Of a stretch of DNA of 64,000 nt, positions 24,812-34,944 are shown in pieces; position 1 is the stretch's first letter; each line of letters opens with the position of its first letter. A program made the position numbers and the translations under genes. This DNA is from Verrucomicrobiota bacterium (GTDB lineage Bacteria; Verrucomicrobiota; Verrucomicrobiia; Limisphaerales; UBA11320): NCBI GenBank assembly GCA_016199985.1, contig JACQFQ010000002.1, positions 1-64,000 of the forward strand, given 5' to 3'. Below the pieces are notes generated by a model. The model was given only the letters and a program-made list of their open reading frames with translations, ran no database searches and was not told the DNA's origin.

Positions 24812-25726
24812 ATGTTCAGCTTGTTTCAGAAGTTCAAGGAAGGCCTGGCCAAGACCAAGTCGACGCTCGTCCACGAGATCAAGCGCATCGTCACGCTGTC
24901 GCCGAAGCTTTCCGGCGCGAGCCTCGAGGAGATCGAGATGGCTCTGCTGGCCGCGGATCTGGGAACAGGCATGACCGACCAGATCTGCCGCGAAGCCCGA
25001 AAGGCTTACGAGACCCAGGGCCGCGCCGGCCTGGATTTCCTCGAGATCGCCCGCCGCGAGGTCGAAAAAAGCCTGGCCAACGCCGAATCTCCCCTCATCA
25101 AGCTGCCCGGCGCCGTCACGGTGGTGTCGATGGTGGGGGTGAACGGCACGGGCAAAACCACGACGGCGGCCAAGCTCGCCCATCGCGTCCAGTCCGAGGG
25201 TCTGTCCGCGATTCTCGCGGCCTGCGATACATTCCGCGCCGCGGCCATTGACCAGCTCAAGCTCTGGGGGCAGCGCGTGAACGTTCCGGTGGTCGCGTCC
25301 GAGTATGGCGCGGACCCGGCGTCCGTCGCCCACGACGCCGTCGTCGCGGCACAGGGCCGCAAGGCGGACTACCTCTTCGTCGACACTGCGGGACGCCTCC
25401 ACACGAAGCACAATCTGATGCTCGAGCTGATGAAGGTGCATCGTGTCATGGACAAGAAGCTCCCGGGAGCGCCTCACGAGACCTTGCTTGTCCTGGATGG
25501 CTCCACCGGCATGAACGCGTTGAACCAGGCGAAGGAGTTCAACAAGGCCGTGAAGCTCACAGGGCTGGTCATCACCAAGCTCGACGGCACGAGCAAGGGC
25601 GGGATGGTGGTCGCGATCCATCGGGAGCTCGGCCTGCCGATCAAGTTCATCGGACTCGGGGAGAGCCCCGAGGATCTTCAGCCTTTCAGCGCCAAGGAAT
25701 TCGCCGCGGCCTTGTTCTCAGAGTAG
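24812..25726 (+). CDS. ftsY: Signal recognition particle receptor FtsY
   Basis: 304 residues: a short N-domain (MFSLFQKFKEGLAKTKSTL), then the SRP GTPase. The motifs are G1 GVNGTGKTTTAAKLA (about 109), DTFRAAAIDQL, G3 DTAGRLH (about 190), G4 TKLDGTSKGG (about 255) and FIGLGESPEDLQPF. FtsY docks ribosome-SRP complexes to the membrane for co-translational insertion. The acidic A-domain found in E. coli is absent, as in many bacteria. It is 18 bases after the PHP gene and 4 bases before ribD. Confidence 0.97.
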   Translation: MFSLFQKFKEGLAKTKSTLVHEIKRIVTLSPKLSGASLEEIEMALLAADLGTGMTDQICREARKAYETQGRAGLDFLEIARREVEKSLANAESPLIKLPGAVTVVSMVGVNGTGKTTTAAKLAHRVQSEGLSAILAACDTFRAAAIDQLKLWGQRVNVPVVASEYGADPASVAHDAVVAAQGRKADYLFVDTAGRLHTKHNLMLELMKVHRVMDKKLPGAPHETLLVLDGSTGMNALNQAKEFNKAVKLTGLVITKLDGTSKGGMVVAIHRELGLPIKFIGLGESPEDLQPFSAKEFAAALFSE

Positions 25727-25730
25727 CGCC

Positions 25731-27011
25731 ATGGAAGAAGTTCGGATCGGCCCCAAGGCTTCGCCCCGCGCGACCCATCGCAAGGATCGTTCTTTCGCGT
25801 CGGCGTCGTCCCCTCGATTCAGCGCGCGCGACGAGCGGTTCATGCGACGCGCGTTGACCCTGGCCCGGCGCGCGCTGGGAAGCACATCGCCGAACCCGAT
25901 GGTCGGCGCCGTGATCACGCGCGGCGGCCGCGTTCTCGGCGAGGGCTATCACCACGCGGCGGGCCGGCCTCACGCCGAGATCGAAGCGCTGCGTGACGCC
26001 GCGCGCCGCGGCCGCCCATCGGTGGCCGGCGCGACTCTGTACGTCACCCTCGAGCCCTGCTGCACTCAAGGGCTCACGCCTCCCTGCGTGGACGCCGTGC
26101 TTCGGGCGGGCATTGCTAAGGTTTTTGTGGCGGCGGTCGATCCTAACCCCAGTCACTCCGGACGCGGCCTCGACCAGTTGAGCCGGGCGGGGGTGAAGGT
26201 TGCCGTGGGACTCCTGGCTCCCGAGTCCATGCGGCTGAACGAAGCCTTCAACCATTGGATCGTGGAGCGCACGCCGTTCGTGACGGTGAAAGCAGCAATG
26301 ACGCTGGATGGAAAGATCGCCACGGCGACCGGTGAGTCCCAATGGATCACGGGCGAGAAGGCGCGCGCTTCCTCGATGCGCTTGCGCGGAGAGGTCGACG
26401 CGATTCTCGTCGGCGTCAACACGGTCCTTCTCGACAATCCCCGACTCTCCTTCCGCTCCGGCTCATCGCGCCGCGGCGCCGCGAGGAGACGGGGCGCGCC
26501 GCTGCGCCGGGTGGTTTTGGACTCCTCCGCCCGGACACCCGCCGACGCGCGGGTTCTGGAGCCCGCGGCGGGGCATGAAACGATCATTGTCACGACGCGT
26601 TCCGCGCCGGCGGCCCGGGTGAAGCGGTTGGCCGCGCGCGCGACGGTTTGGCGCTCGCCGGGGCGCTCGGGACGCGTGAGCCTTTCCTGGTTGATGAACA
26701 AGCTGGGACGCGAAGGCGTGACTCATCTGCTCGTTGAAGGCGGAGGAGAGGTCAACGCCAGCTTCCTGCTCGAAGGCCGCGCCCATCGAGTCGCGCTCTT
26801 CTACGCTCCGAAGATTCTGGGCGGCGCAACCGCGAAGCGCGGGGTGGGGGGGAAGGGCGCGCGCGACCTGGGCGACGCCATCCGGCTCGGCGATCCGGAA
26901 TGGCGGCGGGTGGGGAAAGACCTGTTTGTGACGGCGAGAATCAACGCCGATTCGCCTGAATGCGAGAACGGGCGCGACGTCAGGAGTGAGGGACAGGACG
27001 CCGCAGGATGA
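25731..27011 (+). CDS. ribD: Bifunctional riboflavin biosynthesis deaminase/reductase RibD
   Basis: 426 residues. Residues about 35-180 are the zinc deaminase: HAEIEAL near 81 (ligand and proton shuttle) and PCCTQGLTPPC near 110 (Cys ligands), with the substrate segment GSTSPNPMVGAV. Residues about 185-400 are the NADPH-dependent reductase (PFVTVKAAMTLDGKIA, GVNTVLLDNPRLS, LLVEGGGEVNASFL). Together they carry out steps two and three of riboflavin synthesis. The first 30 residues are an extra Arg/Ser-rich stretch. No other rib gene is adjacent. It overlaps the TonB-like gene by ATGA. Confidence 0.95.
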   Translation: MEEVRIGPKASPRATHRKDRSFASASSPRFSARDERFMRRALTLARRALGSTSPNPMVGAVITRGGRVLGEGYHHAAGRPHAEIEALRDAARRGRPSVAGATLYVTLEPCCTQGLTPPCVDAVLRAGIAKVFVAAVDPNPSHSGRGLDQLSRAGVKVAVGLLAPESMRLNEAFNHWIVERTPFVTVKAAMTLDGKIATATGESQWITGEKARASSMRLRGEVDAILVGVNTVLLDNPRLSFRSGSSRRGAARRRGAPLRRVVLDSSARTPADARVLEPAAGHETIIVTTRSAPAARVKRLAARATVWRSPGRSGRVSLSWLMNKLGREGVTHLLVEGGGEVNASFLLEGRAHRVALFYAPKILGGATAKRGVGGKGARDLGDAIRLGDPEWRRVGKDLFVTARINADSPECENGRDVRSEGQDAAG

Positions 27012-28111
27012 AGCATCGTTCGAAAGAGAAATGGATCAAGACGCTCCGGAGCACGCTCCTGATGTCGTTCTATTATTCCTGCCTCATCCACGTCATCGTC
27101 TTCGGGCTTTGGAAGCTCGGGATACTGGAGCTGCCCGATGAGCTCGTCGCGCTCATCGTTCGGCGCAAGCCCGCGGTCGTCAAGCAGGCGTCCCGGAGTC
27201 CGGCGGCTCTGACCAACGCCGCTCAGATGCCCAAGGAGATTCCCCTGGCTTTCATCGAGGTGGAGCCTGAGCGCTCCACGCCGGACCAGCCCAAAGATCC
27301 CAAGTACTACTCCAAGGCGAACAGCACCGCCTCCAATCCCGAGCCTCGCAAAGAGGCGCCGATTCCGCAGGTGGACGGCAAGCAGGACAAGATCGCGAAG
27401 CTGCGCGATGTTCCGCGCGCTGTTCTCCCTCCGCCTCCTCCTCCGACGCCTGTTCCTCCCAAGCCCGCGTCGCCGCCTCCCGCGCCTCCTCCGACGCCCA
27501 AGCCCGAGATGACCCTGCAGCCCGCCCCGGCCCGGGACGACGTGGTGCCCATCCCGACCCCGGAGCCTGCCAAGCCGAGGCCGGCGAAGCCCGCCGAAGT
27601 GGCCAAGGACACCGAGCCGCCGCCTCCCAAGGAGACGCTGAGCACTTCGCCTCCCTCTCCGGCGACACAGCCTCAGCAGCCTCCTCCGCCTCCCAAGCAG
27701 CGACCGAGGACGCTTGCCCAGGCCCGCCAGGACGCGGGGATCGTGGGCGAGAAGATGAGGCAGGACGGCGGAGTGCGCCGGCCCGGCAAGCTGGCGGTGG
27801 ACGCCAAGGCGACGCCTTTCGGCGAATACGACGCGGCCCTCATCCGCGCGGTGCAGGAGCGTTGGTACTACCTGCTCGATAACACGGCGCTATCGACCCG
27901 GAGCGGGAAGGTGGTTCTGCAATTCAATTTGAAGTTTGACGGAACCGTCACGGACATGAAGGTCAAGGAGACCGAGGTCGGCGAGGTGCTTGCGCTGCTT
28001 TGCGAAAGAGCGGTCGGAGATCCTTCGCCGTATCCGCGCTGGCCTCTCGACATGCATCGGATGATCGGCGGCAATGTCCGCCCCGTGGTGTTTACTTTTT
28101 TGTACTACTAG
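27008..28111 (+). CDS. tonB: TonB-family energy transducer
   Basis: 367 residues. One N-terminal membrane helix (LLMSFYYSCLIHVIVFGLW, about 18-36) is followed by a very proline-rich periplasmic spacer (about 75-245, runs of PPPPPTP, KPAKP-type repeats) and a C-terminal TonB-like domain (ERWYYLLDNTALSTRSGKV, LQFNLKFDGTVTDMKV, PYPRWP). TonB spans the periplasm and passes proton-motive energy from ExbB-ExbD to outer-membrane receptors; the TolA role is an alternative. The exbB and exbD genes follow at once. No receptor is encoded in the window. Confidence 0.9.
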   Translation: MKHRSKEKWIKTLRSTLLMSFYYSCLIHVIVFGLWKLGILELPDELVALIVRRKPAVVKQASRSPAALTNAAQMPKEIPLAFIEVEPERSTPDQPKDPKYYSKANSTASNPEPRKEAPIPQVDGKQDKIAKLRDVPRAVLPPPPPPTPVPPKPASPPPAPPPTPKPEMTLQPAPARDDVVPIPTPEPAKPRPAKPAEVAKDTEPPPPKETLSTSPPSPATQPQQPPPPPKQRPRTLAQARQDAGIVGEKMRQDGGVRRPGKLAVDAKATPFGEYDAALIRAVQERWYYLLDNTALSTRSGKVVLQFNLKFDGTVTDMKVKETEVGEVLALLCERAVGDPSPYPRWPLDMHRMIGGNVRPVVFTFLYY

Positions 28112-28126
28112 ACCAGGACACGACCT

Positions 28127-28717
28127 ATGGAACTCATATTCCTCCTCTCACTGTTCGGCGCCTCGGTGCTCGGCGTCACCATCATCATCGAGCGCGGCAT
28201 CTCCCTGCAGCGCGACAAAGTCATTCCGACGGCGGTGATGCGCGCCATCGAGAAATCGGGGCTCGGCGAACTGCGCGCGATCTGCCAGAGGTATCCGTCC
28301 ACGCTGAGCCGGCTGCTGCTTGTCGCGTCGGACCACCTGGATTGGCCGCGGGCCCAGGCCGTGGAGCTCGTTCAGACCCGCGCGCGCCACGAGATCAGCA
28401 AACTGGAGCGCAACCTGTTCATCCTCGAGATCCTCGTCGGCGTGGCGCCGCTGCTCGGGCTCGTCGGAACGGTGTACGGGCTCATCGAGCTCTTCGGCGC
28501 GATGAAAGGGGCGGGCGGGTCGGACAACATGGACTTCGCCCACGGGATCAGCCTCGCGCTCCGCGCGACTTTCGGAGGCCTCATCATCGCCATTCCCTCG
28601 TTGATCGCGTGGAGCATCTATTCGCGTCGCGTGGAGACCTTCACCGTTGAGATGGAAACCCTGTGCGACGAGTTCCTGCGCCGCAACCACCAGTCCGGGG
28701 AGCGAAATGTCCGGTGA
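28127..28717 (+). CDS. exbB: ExbB/TolQ-type proton channel protein
   Basis: 196 residues with three membrane segments: an N-terminal one (LIFLLSLFGASVLGVTIII) and the conserved pair around ILVGVAPLLGLVGTVYGLIELF and LRATFGGLIIAIPSLIAWSIY. The GLVGTVxGLIxLF and A-x-x-T-x-x-G-L-x-x-A-I-P segments are the family core and line the proton path. It works with ExbD and TonB at the inner membrane. It lies 15 bases after the TonB-like gene. Confidence 0.93.
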   Translation: MELIFLLSLFGASVLGVTIIIERGISLQRDKVIPTAVMRAIEKSGLGELRAICQRYPSTLSRLLLVASDHLDWPRAQAVELVQTRARHEISKLERNLFILEILVGVAPLLGLVGTVYGLIELFGAMKGAGGSDNMDFAHGISLALRATFGGLIIAIPSLIAWSIYSRRVETFTVEMETLCDEFLRRNHQSGERNVR

Positions 28718-28785
28718 CGCAGGCCGGCGTCCCGGCGCCGCGCGCGCCGCGGGACGAGACGAACCATCAGCCCGCTAAAGAGATT

Positions 28786-29205
28786 ATGCGCTTTGGAAAA
28801 GAGAAACGAAGAACGCCGCCGTCGGTGATCATCGTGTCGTTGATTGACGTGCTCATCGTGGTGTTGATCTTCCTCATGGTGACCACGCATTTCAAGAATC
28901 GGGACGCGCAGCTGAAGCTCGCGCTGCCGGAGTCGAAGGAGGCCAAGGCGGCGCCGGCCCAGGAGTCGAAGCCCTTCATGATTCAGATCGCGACGAACGT
29001 GCCGTTTTTCTGGATAGAGAGCCGGCCGGTGACGCTGGAACGATTACAGAACGACCTGACAGCGGCGGCGAGGGCGAATCCCAAGTTGAGCGTCGCGATC
29101 AAGGCGGACAAGAACGCGCCCTTTGGTGAAGTGATCAAGGTGATCGACGCCGCGAAGATCGCCCAAGTGGGCAGCATCAACGCGATCACGGAGAAGGCGA
29201 AGTAA
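28786..29205 (+). CDS. exbD: ExbD/TolR-type protein
   Basis: 139 residues from ATG 28786. Basic start RFGKEKRRTPPS, then one membrane helix (VIIVSLIDVLIVVLIFLMV) that carries the functional Asp in LIDVL, then a periplasmic domain (ESRPVTLERLQNDLTAAARANPKLSVAIKAD) with the usual 'DxxxPFGEVIKVIDAAKIAQV' segment. An in-frame GTG at 28714 overlapping the exbB stop is an alternative start but would add a Pro-rich 24-residue leader before the basic start. Last gene of the nusB-to-exbD run. Confidence 0.92.
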   Translation: MRFGKEKRRTPPSVIIVSLIDVLIVVLIFLMVTTHFKNRDAQLKLALPESKEAKAAPAQESKPFMIQIATNVPFFWIESRPVTLERLQNDLTAAARANPKLSVAIKADKNAPFGEVIKVIDAAKIAQVGSINAITEKAK

Positions 29206-29311
29206 AATGACTGTTGCAACGGGGTGAAGAGTCGATAAGTTTTCCTCCGCGTTCTGGCGCTGACAGCGGCGACGAGCGCGACGAGCGCGACGGGGGGGAA
29301 GAGTGGTGAAC

Positions 29312-29386
29312 GCCAGCTTAGCTCAGCGGTAGAGCAACGGTTTTGTAAACCGTGGGTCGCCGGTTCAATCCCGGCAGCTGGCTCCA
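29312..29386 (+). tRNA. tRNA-Thr (anticodon TGT), CCA encoded
   Basis: A complete cloverleaf is present: acceptor GCCAGCT/AGCTGGC, D arm GCTC/GAGC, anticodon arm ACGGT/ACCGT with loop TTTGTAA (anticodon TGT, codon ACA), T arm GCCGG/CCGGC with TTCAATC. Discriminator T is followed by CCA at 29384-29386. Upstream, TTGCAA (29214) and TAAGTT (29236) are spaced by 16 bases, and a tandem GACGAGCGC repeat occurs just before the gene. Confidence 0.95.
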
Positions 29387-29460
29387 CTTCTTGATAAAAG
29401 ACTCGCGGCATATCCTTCTCTCCTGAAACTGCTGTATTCCAGACCTCGGCGTCGTCTGGC

Positions 29461-32400
29461 TTACGGTTGTAGGAGGGCACGGTAGAATCGGCGCGTGTTC
29501 GCAGCTCCGGGAGGATCGGTGAGCCCGGTTTCATCCATCAGCAGGGGGTCCCCCGGGAGCGCTTGCCAGTTCACCAGATCCTCGCTCACCTGAAGGCGAT
29601 ACCCTTGTCCCCTTGGCATGTCGAACTCCAGTCGCACCGATCCGTCCAGACGCAGCGACGTCTGTTCGAACTCGAACCGCGACACCCCGCCGTGCAGGCG
29701 CACGGCGCCGCGAAGGTTCGTTCCCTCCACCAGATCAAACTCCCCCCCGACGAAAATCTCGCCGTTGGGGGCCACCGCAACCCTGGAAACGCTGTGGGAA
29801 GGGTAGATTGGTGAAGCTCCCAGGGAGGTCATGGCGTCGAAGAATGTTTTGTCCACGGCACCATTCGGATGGAGTCGGATGAGGGAGTTGCACACGGGCC
29901 CTTGGTTGTATGCAAACCCAATCAAGATCCGACCGCGCCCATCGACGGCCATTGACCGAATCACGCCCAACCCGCCGCTTCCATCTGGCCTACAGGGCCT
30001 GACGTCTGGCGGCGCGAATGCTGGATCCACTGCGCCACTGGGCGTGATTCGCACCAGATTCGTCTGCGGCAGCCCACCCACAAGATCGAAATTTCCCGCG
30101 ACGAGCAGCGCTCCGTCCGGAAGGGGTAGGAGAACATCGACCACCGGCTCGGAGGCCCGGATCAGCGCGTGCTCGAGCCGTGGATCGAAGGTCCGATCCA
30201 ACCCTCCGGCGGCGTCCACTCGCGCAAAGTGAGCTCTGGGCTCCCCTCCGAATGAGTTGAAGTCCCCGATCACCACAATCCTCCCGTCGGGCGCAAGGCA
30301 GAGTCGGGTCACCTGTCCTGGGAAGGCGGGTCTCCCAGGGTACGACTCCTCGGGACCAGCGCCCGGATCGAAGCTGGGATCCAGCGTGCCGTTCGGGTTA
30401 AGGCGTGCAAGGCCGTTCCGCATCACCGCCTCCCCGGCGTTGGCCACCCACGTGAATCGGCCGCCTACGACAATGCGGCCGTCCGGTTGCAAAGCCATCG
30501 CATTAATTGCCGGGAACCACCCGGAGCTACCGGTCATGACATGGAAGCTGGGATCAACGGTCCCGTCCGCGTTCAACCGGATGAGGTCCTGCTGCCAGCC
30601 CGCCAGTCCGGCGAGGAAGAGAATCTTGCCATCCGGCTGGAGAAGAACCTCCCTTGCCCCAGACTCACCCCACGCGCTGATGCCCAGCGGAAAGGGGGTA
30701 AACTCGGGATCCATCCCCCCATCGGGCAACAAGCGGACGAGACTGACGCCGGATTGCTGGGTTGGGACATAGAATGCTCCGCATGCGAGGATCTTTCCAT
30801 CGGGTTGGAATGCGAATGCTTTCGCACCGAGAACCGGTGAGCTAGCACTGCCGACGTTGCGCAACCCAGGATCCAGGAGAAAGCCGCCGTCGATCGATCC
30901 GGGTTGATCCCCGTCCACCAGGGTGAAATGGGTGGTGACATTGGTCCCAAGGAATTGAACTCCGCTGGGGTTTTTCAGCGCGAGAACCAGGTCCGTATTC
31001 TGAAGCGACGCATGATTCCATAGCGGAGTTACATCCACCGATGCGTCGCTCTGCCCGGGTGCGAAGTCCACGCGAGTCGCGGACATGACATAGTCGACTC
31101 CCTGGCGCGCAGTGCCCTCCAGGGGCTCGATCTCGACGGATCCTGCGGACCGGAGATCCCCAAGACGGCGGATAGCGAGCGGTTGCGCGGGCATCCCTTC
31201 GCGCAGAGTGAGGTTGGGGAGGGAGAATTCGACCGCGGTGTCATCGTCCGCGATGGACACCCTCAGCGGAGTCGCACCCGCGGTCGCGCCACCGACCACA
31301 TCGCTGAACTGCACGGTGTGAACCTCGAGTCCCTCGGCGCGGCGGTCGTCGATCACCAGCATTTCGACTGTCTTGGAGACCGTCTCTCCATCGTCGAACC
31401 GAACCACATGGGGGCTGATGCTCAAGTCCGCTGTGGCGGGTGCTCCATCCAGGAATGAATCCACCACCGCCTGCACGACACCGCGAGAGCCATTCACACG
31501 TCGTACGGTGGCCGCGGCAATCCGCGGGCCGCCGGACTCGGCCAGCGCGAAGGAGGATTGCATCCATTCGAGACGACCTGCACCGACCCCCGGGTCGTTC
31601 AGCAGCAGGTCGCCCCCGACGCGGATGCGTCCGTCCGAGGCGAGGGCGAAGCCAAACACGTGGTTCGGGAACGCCAAGTACGGTTCGAAAGCGGGATCGA
31701 TCGCACCGTTGGGCCGGAGGCGTAGGAGTTGAGATCCTCCCCTATCCTGGACGAGCACCGCCCCGTCTCCCTGCACCGCAATCTTGCCTGCAGGATCGAG
31801 CAGGGCAGCGGTCGCATCAAAGGTAAGGTCGGTTGTGCCACCGGGTCGAAGCCTCGCGGCGTGGATCCTCAGATCCAGATTCACATGCGTGAAGTCGCCG
31901 CCGGCGAGGATCCCACCGTCGGGTTGGAGCGCGAGCTCGAGCACCGGCCCGTCGAACTCGGGCGTGAAACCGGTGTCCAACAGGCCATTCGAAAGGATCC
32001 GTGCGAGGTTGCCACGGTGCTGTCCGTTCAGGCTGTCGAACTCACCGGCGACCAGGATGGATCGGTCATCCATGAAAAGAAACTTGTGGACCGTGGGACT
32101 CCACGATGGGTTGGCGAAGCCAAGACGCACAGGCTCGAATGACGAGTCAAGCTGACCATCCGGGTTGAGACGGCGGATGCAGTTGCTGGTGGTCCAAGAG
32201 TTTGAAGCCGCGTCGAAGGTGCGAACGGTCTGCTGGAACACCACGCGTCCGTCTGATTGCACGCCGATCGCCTCACCCGTGACCGCTTCATGGCTGAACA
32301 CGACTTCGCCACCGCCATCCGCGGCCAATTTGTGAAGCAAGCCGTCCGTATCCCTGATGTAAACGACTCCCGTCCCATCCGCAGCCAGGAGCGGCCCATA

Positions 32401-34488
32401 CGACGACAAATACGAGCTTAACCACTCGCGGGTTCCATCCGAGCGGTATTTCGCCAGGCGAGTCAGTGCGTTGGCATCCCCCGGTGCCCGGAAGTTCCCG
32501 ACGGCCATGAACCCGTCCCCGGGCGTGGGCACGATGCTCCGGATGCTTTCCCAGAGGCCTAGCGACACCGCCCCGGCGGGCTCGACGACTCCATCCGGCC
32601 TGTCGAGGATCGTCACCTGGCATTCCGTGAGGACACCCAACGTCGCGCCCACGGGTTGGGCTAGAGTGAGTGTGACCTTCTCCGGCCGCTCCGGCACACC
32701 GTCCTGGATCAGCGGGATCTGGATCGTCTTTCGGGTTTCGCCGGGCAGGAACGTGATGGGTCCTGAGGGGAGAGTGAAGTCCTCGCCTTCGATAGCCGAG
32801 GCACCACTGACCGTCAGGCCGGCCGACAAGCGGACAGTGGCCGCCAACTGCTGAGTGCCGCCGGTGCGAAGCAGGGTCACGTTGGCCACGGCCTGGGTCT
32901 CCCAAACACGCACGACTGGGGACTCGAACTCGATTCGTCCCGGGAACGTTGGCTCCGAGAGGATCACCCGCACCAAGGGCGGATATTGGTTGGCGGCGAG
33001 CAGGGTGCCGGAGGGTTCCAGAGCGACGGGGCGCTCCTGCGCCTCGACCGGGTTCAACGGAGTGAGAATCCCAAAGTCGATGGCCCCCGACGGATCCATC
33101 CGGACCAGAGATTGTCTCGGAAAGCCATTCACAGCGAAGAAACCGCCCGAGAGGAGCATAGAACCATCAGCGAGCGAGATCATCCGGAGACGGAAATCAG
33201 ACTGGCTGGTGTGGGATAGGCGCACGGTATGGAAGTCGGGATCGATCGCCCCGTCCGCCCGCAATCGCAGTACGGTTTCGTCCAGATCATGCTTCGTGGA
33301 AACAAGCACGCCTCCCCCCGGCTGCGCCGCGAGGAAGAGCTTGGAAAAGTCGAGCGAGGGATCTGGAACAAAGCTCCGATCGAGGTGACCGTGTGGATCA
33401 ATCTTCGCGAATCCGCTCCGCGCCTCGCCGTCGACCGCATCGAATGCCCCCATGACAAAAGCCGTGCCGTCAGCCTGGAAGACATCAAAGGCGCTCACGT
33501 ACCCTGCATCCCCGCCCTGGGTGATCGCAGGAAGGTAGTCCGGGGTGATGGAGCCGTCGGGTTCGAAACGGATCAGGCTTTGGCACGGTTGGGCACCGAC
33601 CTGGGTAAACGAACCGGCGGCCCAGACGTGGCCTTGGGGATCGCTCACGATTCGGGTCACCGACGGCCAGGAATCCCCGGTGCGAACAATTTCAACTTGC
33701 GAAAGCGCGCGACCGTCAGTTGCGAGTCTCACGAAGGCCACATGGTTTGTGGGGTCCGAGAGCGGGGCGAAGGTGCTCCAACCGGCGATGGCCTCCAGGC
33801 CCCCGTCCGCGCGCGCTCGGAGGAAGTCTATCCGGCTGGCCGGGGGCAGCTCGGGTGAGAACGTCTGAATTGCAGCCCCGCCCGGAGTGAACCGCTTCAG
33901 CACCGCGCCGTCCGAATACTCCCCGGCGACGGCAAACGACCCGTCGCTCTGGGACGCGATCTGCCGGACGATTTGCAGTCCGCTCTCCCTCACCGCAGTG
34001 GGATGGAGCGATGGGTCGAACACGCCGGGTCCGGTGTCGTTGTCGAGGATCACCACGGTGAAATTGGTCTGGAGAATCCGTGTGCTCGAGGGCGTGGGAT
34101 TGCTCAGGATGATGCGGAAGGACTCCGGACCCTCCTCCAGGAAATCCTCCAGGATGGAGAAACCCAGGAAGGCCTGATCCGATCCGCTGTCGAAGCTGAG
34201 CATGCCGTCGCGCGCCTCGAAATCCTCGCCCGCGGTAGCACTTTCGGCGACCACGCTGTAGTTTACCGTGACCTTCCCGGTCAGGCTGCCCGCGCGGTGG
34301 AAGGCGAGCGTGTGCGAGCTGCTCGACTCCTGGACCTGAAGTGTGGAGGTAGTGCCGAAGGAGATCGTGGAGGTTGTCGTGGCGGCCCCGGCAGTCAGCG
34401 GCGGGGCGACGAACAGCGCCGTGGAGGCGAGCGCGACGGCCAGGCAGAAAGGGTGACGAAATGATATGGACGCGGTGGGTTGTGGCAT
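29461..34488 (-). CDS. Large secreted Calx-beta / delta-60 repeat protein
   Basis: 1675 residues with a signal peptide (FCLAVALASTALFVAPPLTAGA). It alternates Calx-beta domains (about 40-150, 515-630, 970-1085 and 1085-1195; endings such as VVILDND, VTILDRPDG and VSIADDD) with long runs of delta-60 repeats, whose core is LQPDGxIxxGGxF (for example LQPDGGILAGGDF, QPDGRIVVGGRF, APNGEIFVGGEF). At least eleven such cores can be picked out. Delta-60 repeats probably fold as propeller blades; Calx-beta binds calcium and is common in adhesion proteins. The last 65 residues (YRLQVSEDLVNWQAL then RRFYRALLQP) are the C-terminal module also seen in the amylase tail and the protein at 35.6 kb. It is probably a surface or exported protein; no enzyme motif is seen. 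Confidence 0.88.
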   Translation of the reverse strand: MPQPTASISFRHPFCLAVALASTALFVAPPLTAGAATTTSTISFGTTSTLQVQESSSSHTLAFHRAGSLTGKVTVNYSVVAESATAGEDFEARDGMLSFDSGSDQAFLGFSILEDFLEEGPESFRIILSNPTPSSTRILQTNFTVVILDNDTGPGVFDPSLHPTAVRESGLQIVRQIASQSDGSFAVAGEYSDGAVLKRFTPGGAAIQTFSPELPPASRIDFLRARADGGLEAIAGWSTFAPLSDPTNHVAFVRLATDGRALSQVEIVRTGDSWPSVTRIVSDPQGHVWAAGSFTQVGAQPCQSLIRFEPDGSITPDYLPAITQGGDAGYVSAFDVFQADGTAFVMGAFDAVDGEARSGFAKIDPHGHLDRSFVPDPSLDFSKLFLAAQPGGGVLVSTKHDLDETVLRLRADGAIDPDFHTVRLSHTSQSDFRLRMISLADGSMLLSGGFFAVNGFPRQSLVRMDPSGAIDFGILTPLNPVEAQERPVALEPSGTLLAANQYPPLVRVILSEPTFPGRIEFESPVVRVWETQAVANVTLLRTGGTQQLAATVRLSAGLTVSGASAIEGEDFTLPSGPITFLPGETRKTIQIPLIQDGVPERPEKVTLTLAQPVGATLGVLTECQVTILDRPDGVVEPAGAVSLGLWESIRSIVPTPGDGFMAVGNFRAPGDANALTRLAKYRSDGTREWLSSYLSSYGPLLAADGTGVVYIRDTDGLLHKLAADGGGEVVFSHEAVTGEAIGVQSDGRVVFQQTVRTFDAASNSWTTSNCIRRLNPDGQLDSSFEPVRLGFANPSWSPTVHKFLFMDDRSILVAGEFDSLNGQHRGNLARILSNGLLDTGFTPEFDGPVLELALQPDGGILAGGDFTHVNLDLRIHAARLRPGGTTDLTFDATAALLDPAGKIAVQGDGAVLVQDRGGSQLLRLRPNGAIDPAFEPYLAFPNHVFGFALASDGRIRVGGDLLLNDPGVGAGRLEWMQSSFALAESGGPRIAAATVRRVNGSRGVVQAVVDSFLDGAPATADLSISPHVVRFDDGETVSKTVEMLVIDDRRAEGLEVHTVQFSDVVGGATAGATPLRVSIADDDTAVEFSLPNLTLREGMPAQPLAIRRLGDLRSAGSVEIEPLEGTARQGVDYVMSATRVDFAPGQSDASVDVTPLWNHASLQNTDLVLALKNPSGVQFLGTNVTTHFTLVDGDQPGSIDGGFLLDPGLRNVGSASSPVLGAKAFAFQPDGKILACGAFYVPTQQSGVSLVRLLPDGGMDPEFTPFPLGISAWGESGAREVLLQPDGKILFLAGLAGWQQDLIRLNADGTVDPSFHVMTGSSGWFPAINAMALQPDGRIVVGGRFTWVANAGEAVMRNGLARLNPNGTLDPSFDPGAGPEESYPGRPAFPGQVTRLCLAPDGRIVVIGDFNSFGGEPRAHFARVDAAGGLDRTFDPRLEHALIRASEPVVDVLLPLPDGALLVAGNFDLVGGLPQTNLVRITPSGAVDPAFAPPDVRPCRPDGSGGLGVIRSMAVDGRGRILIGFAYNQGPVCNSLIRLHPNGAVDKTFFDAMTSLGASPIYPSHSVSRVAVAPNGEIFVGGEFDLVEGTNLRGAVRLHGGVSRFEFEQTSLRLDGSVRLEFDMPRGQGYRLQVSEDLVNWQALPGDPLLMDETGLTDPPGAANTRRFYRALLQP

Positions 34489-34855
34489 GGGGATCTAGGG
34501 AATGCGCGGAAGTATTTAAAGATGTCTCGTTTACAGAGCATCGAATCTTTCAAATAATATGAAAACTCTGTGCCGATCCTCCCTGTCGGGTGAGGTGGAC
34601 TCCATCGTTAAGGCCACGCGGCGTGATTTCTAAGCTGATGGTTCGCGAGGCTGCTCGTGATGTTCGTTTACTCACGCCTAAATCGATTTTGGAAAGAGAG
34701 AGCGACCAGGCTGACGCACTCGTCGCCCGCTCCTCCCGGTGTTCTGGGGTGCCCATCTCTAGCGCCGCAGGCACTCTGGTTTCAAGCTCCCATTCAAAAC
34801 GATCCGCCGATCTCGAAGCGTGGGCTCGACACTCGTTCAACCCGCAGCCGACTTG

Positions 34856-34944
34856 GTCACGGCAGACGCGGCTGCATCGCCTCCCACGTCGCCGCCATCC
34901 CCTCGAAGTCGTGCTGGTTCGACTCTCTATTCCTGTGCCGTGAC
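34856..34944. repeat. Long-range inverted repeat, 9 bp arms
   Basis: GTCACGGCA at 34856-34864 and TGCCGTGAC at 34936-34944 are perfect reverse complements 71 bases apart. The interval has a TTCGACT like a tRNA T loop, but no matching T stem, D arm or anticodon arm can be drawn, so it is not called a tRNA. Confidence 0.4.

Noticed and set aside
34856..34944. tRNA or tRNA-like gene
   Set aside because: Only the outer arms pair; no D, anticodon or T stem can be formed.
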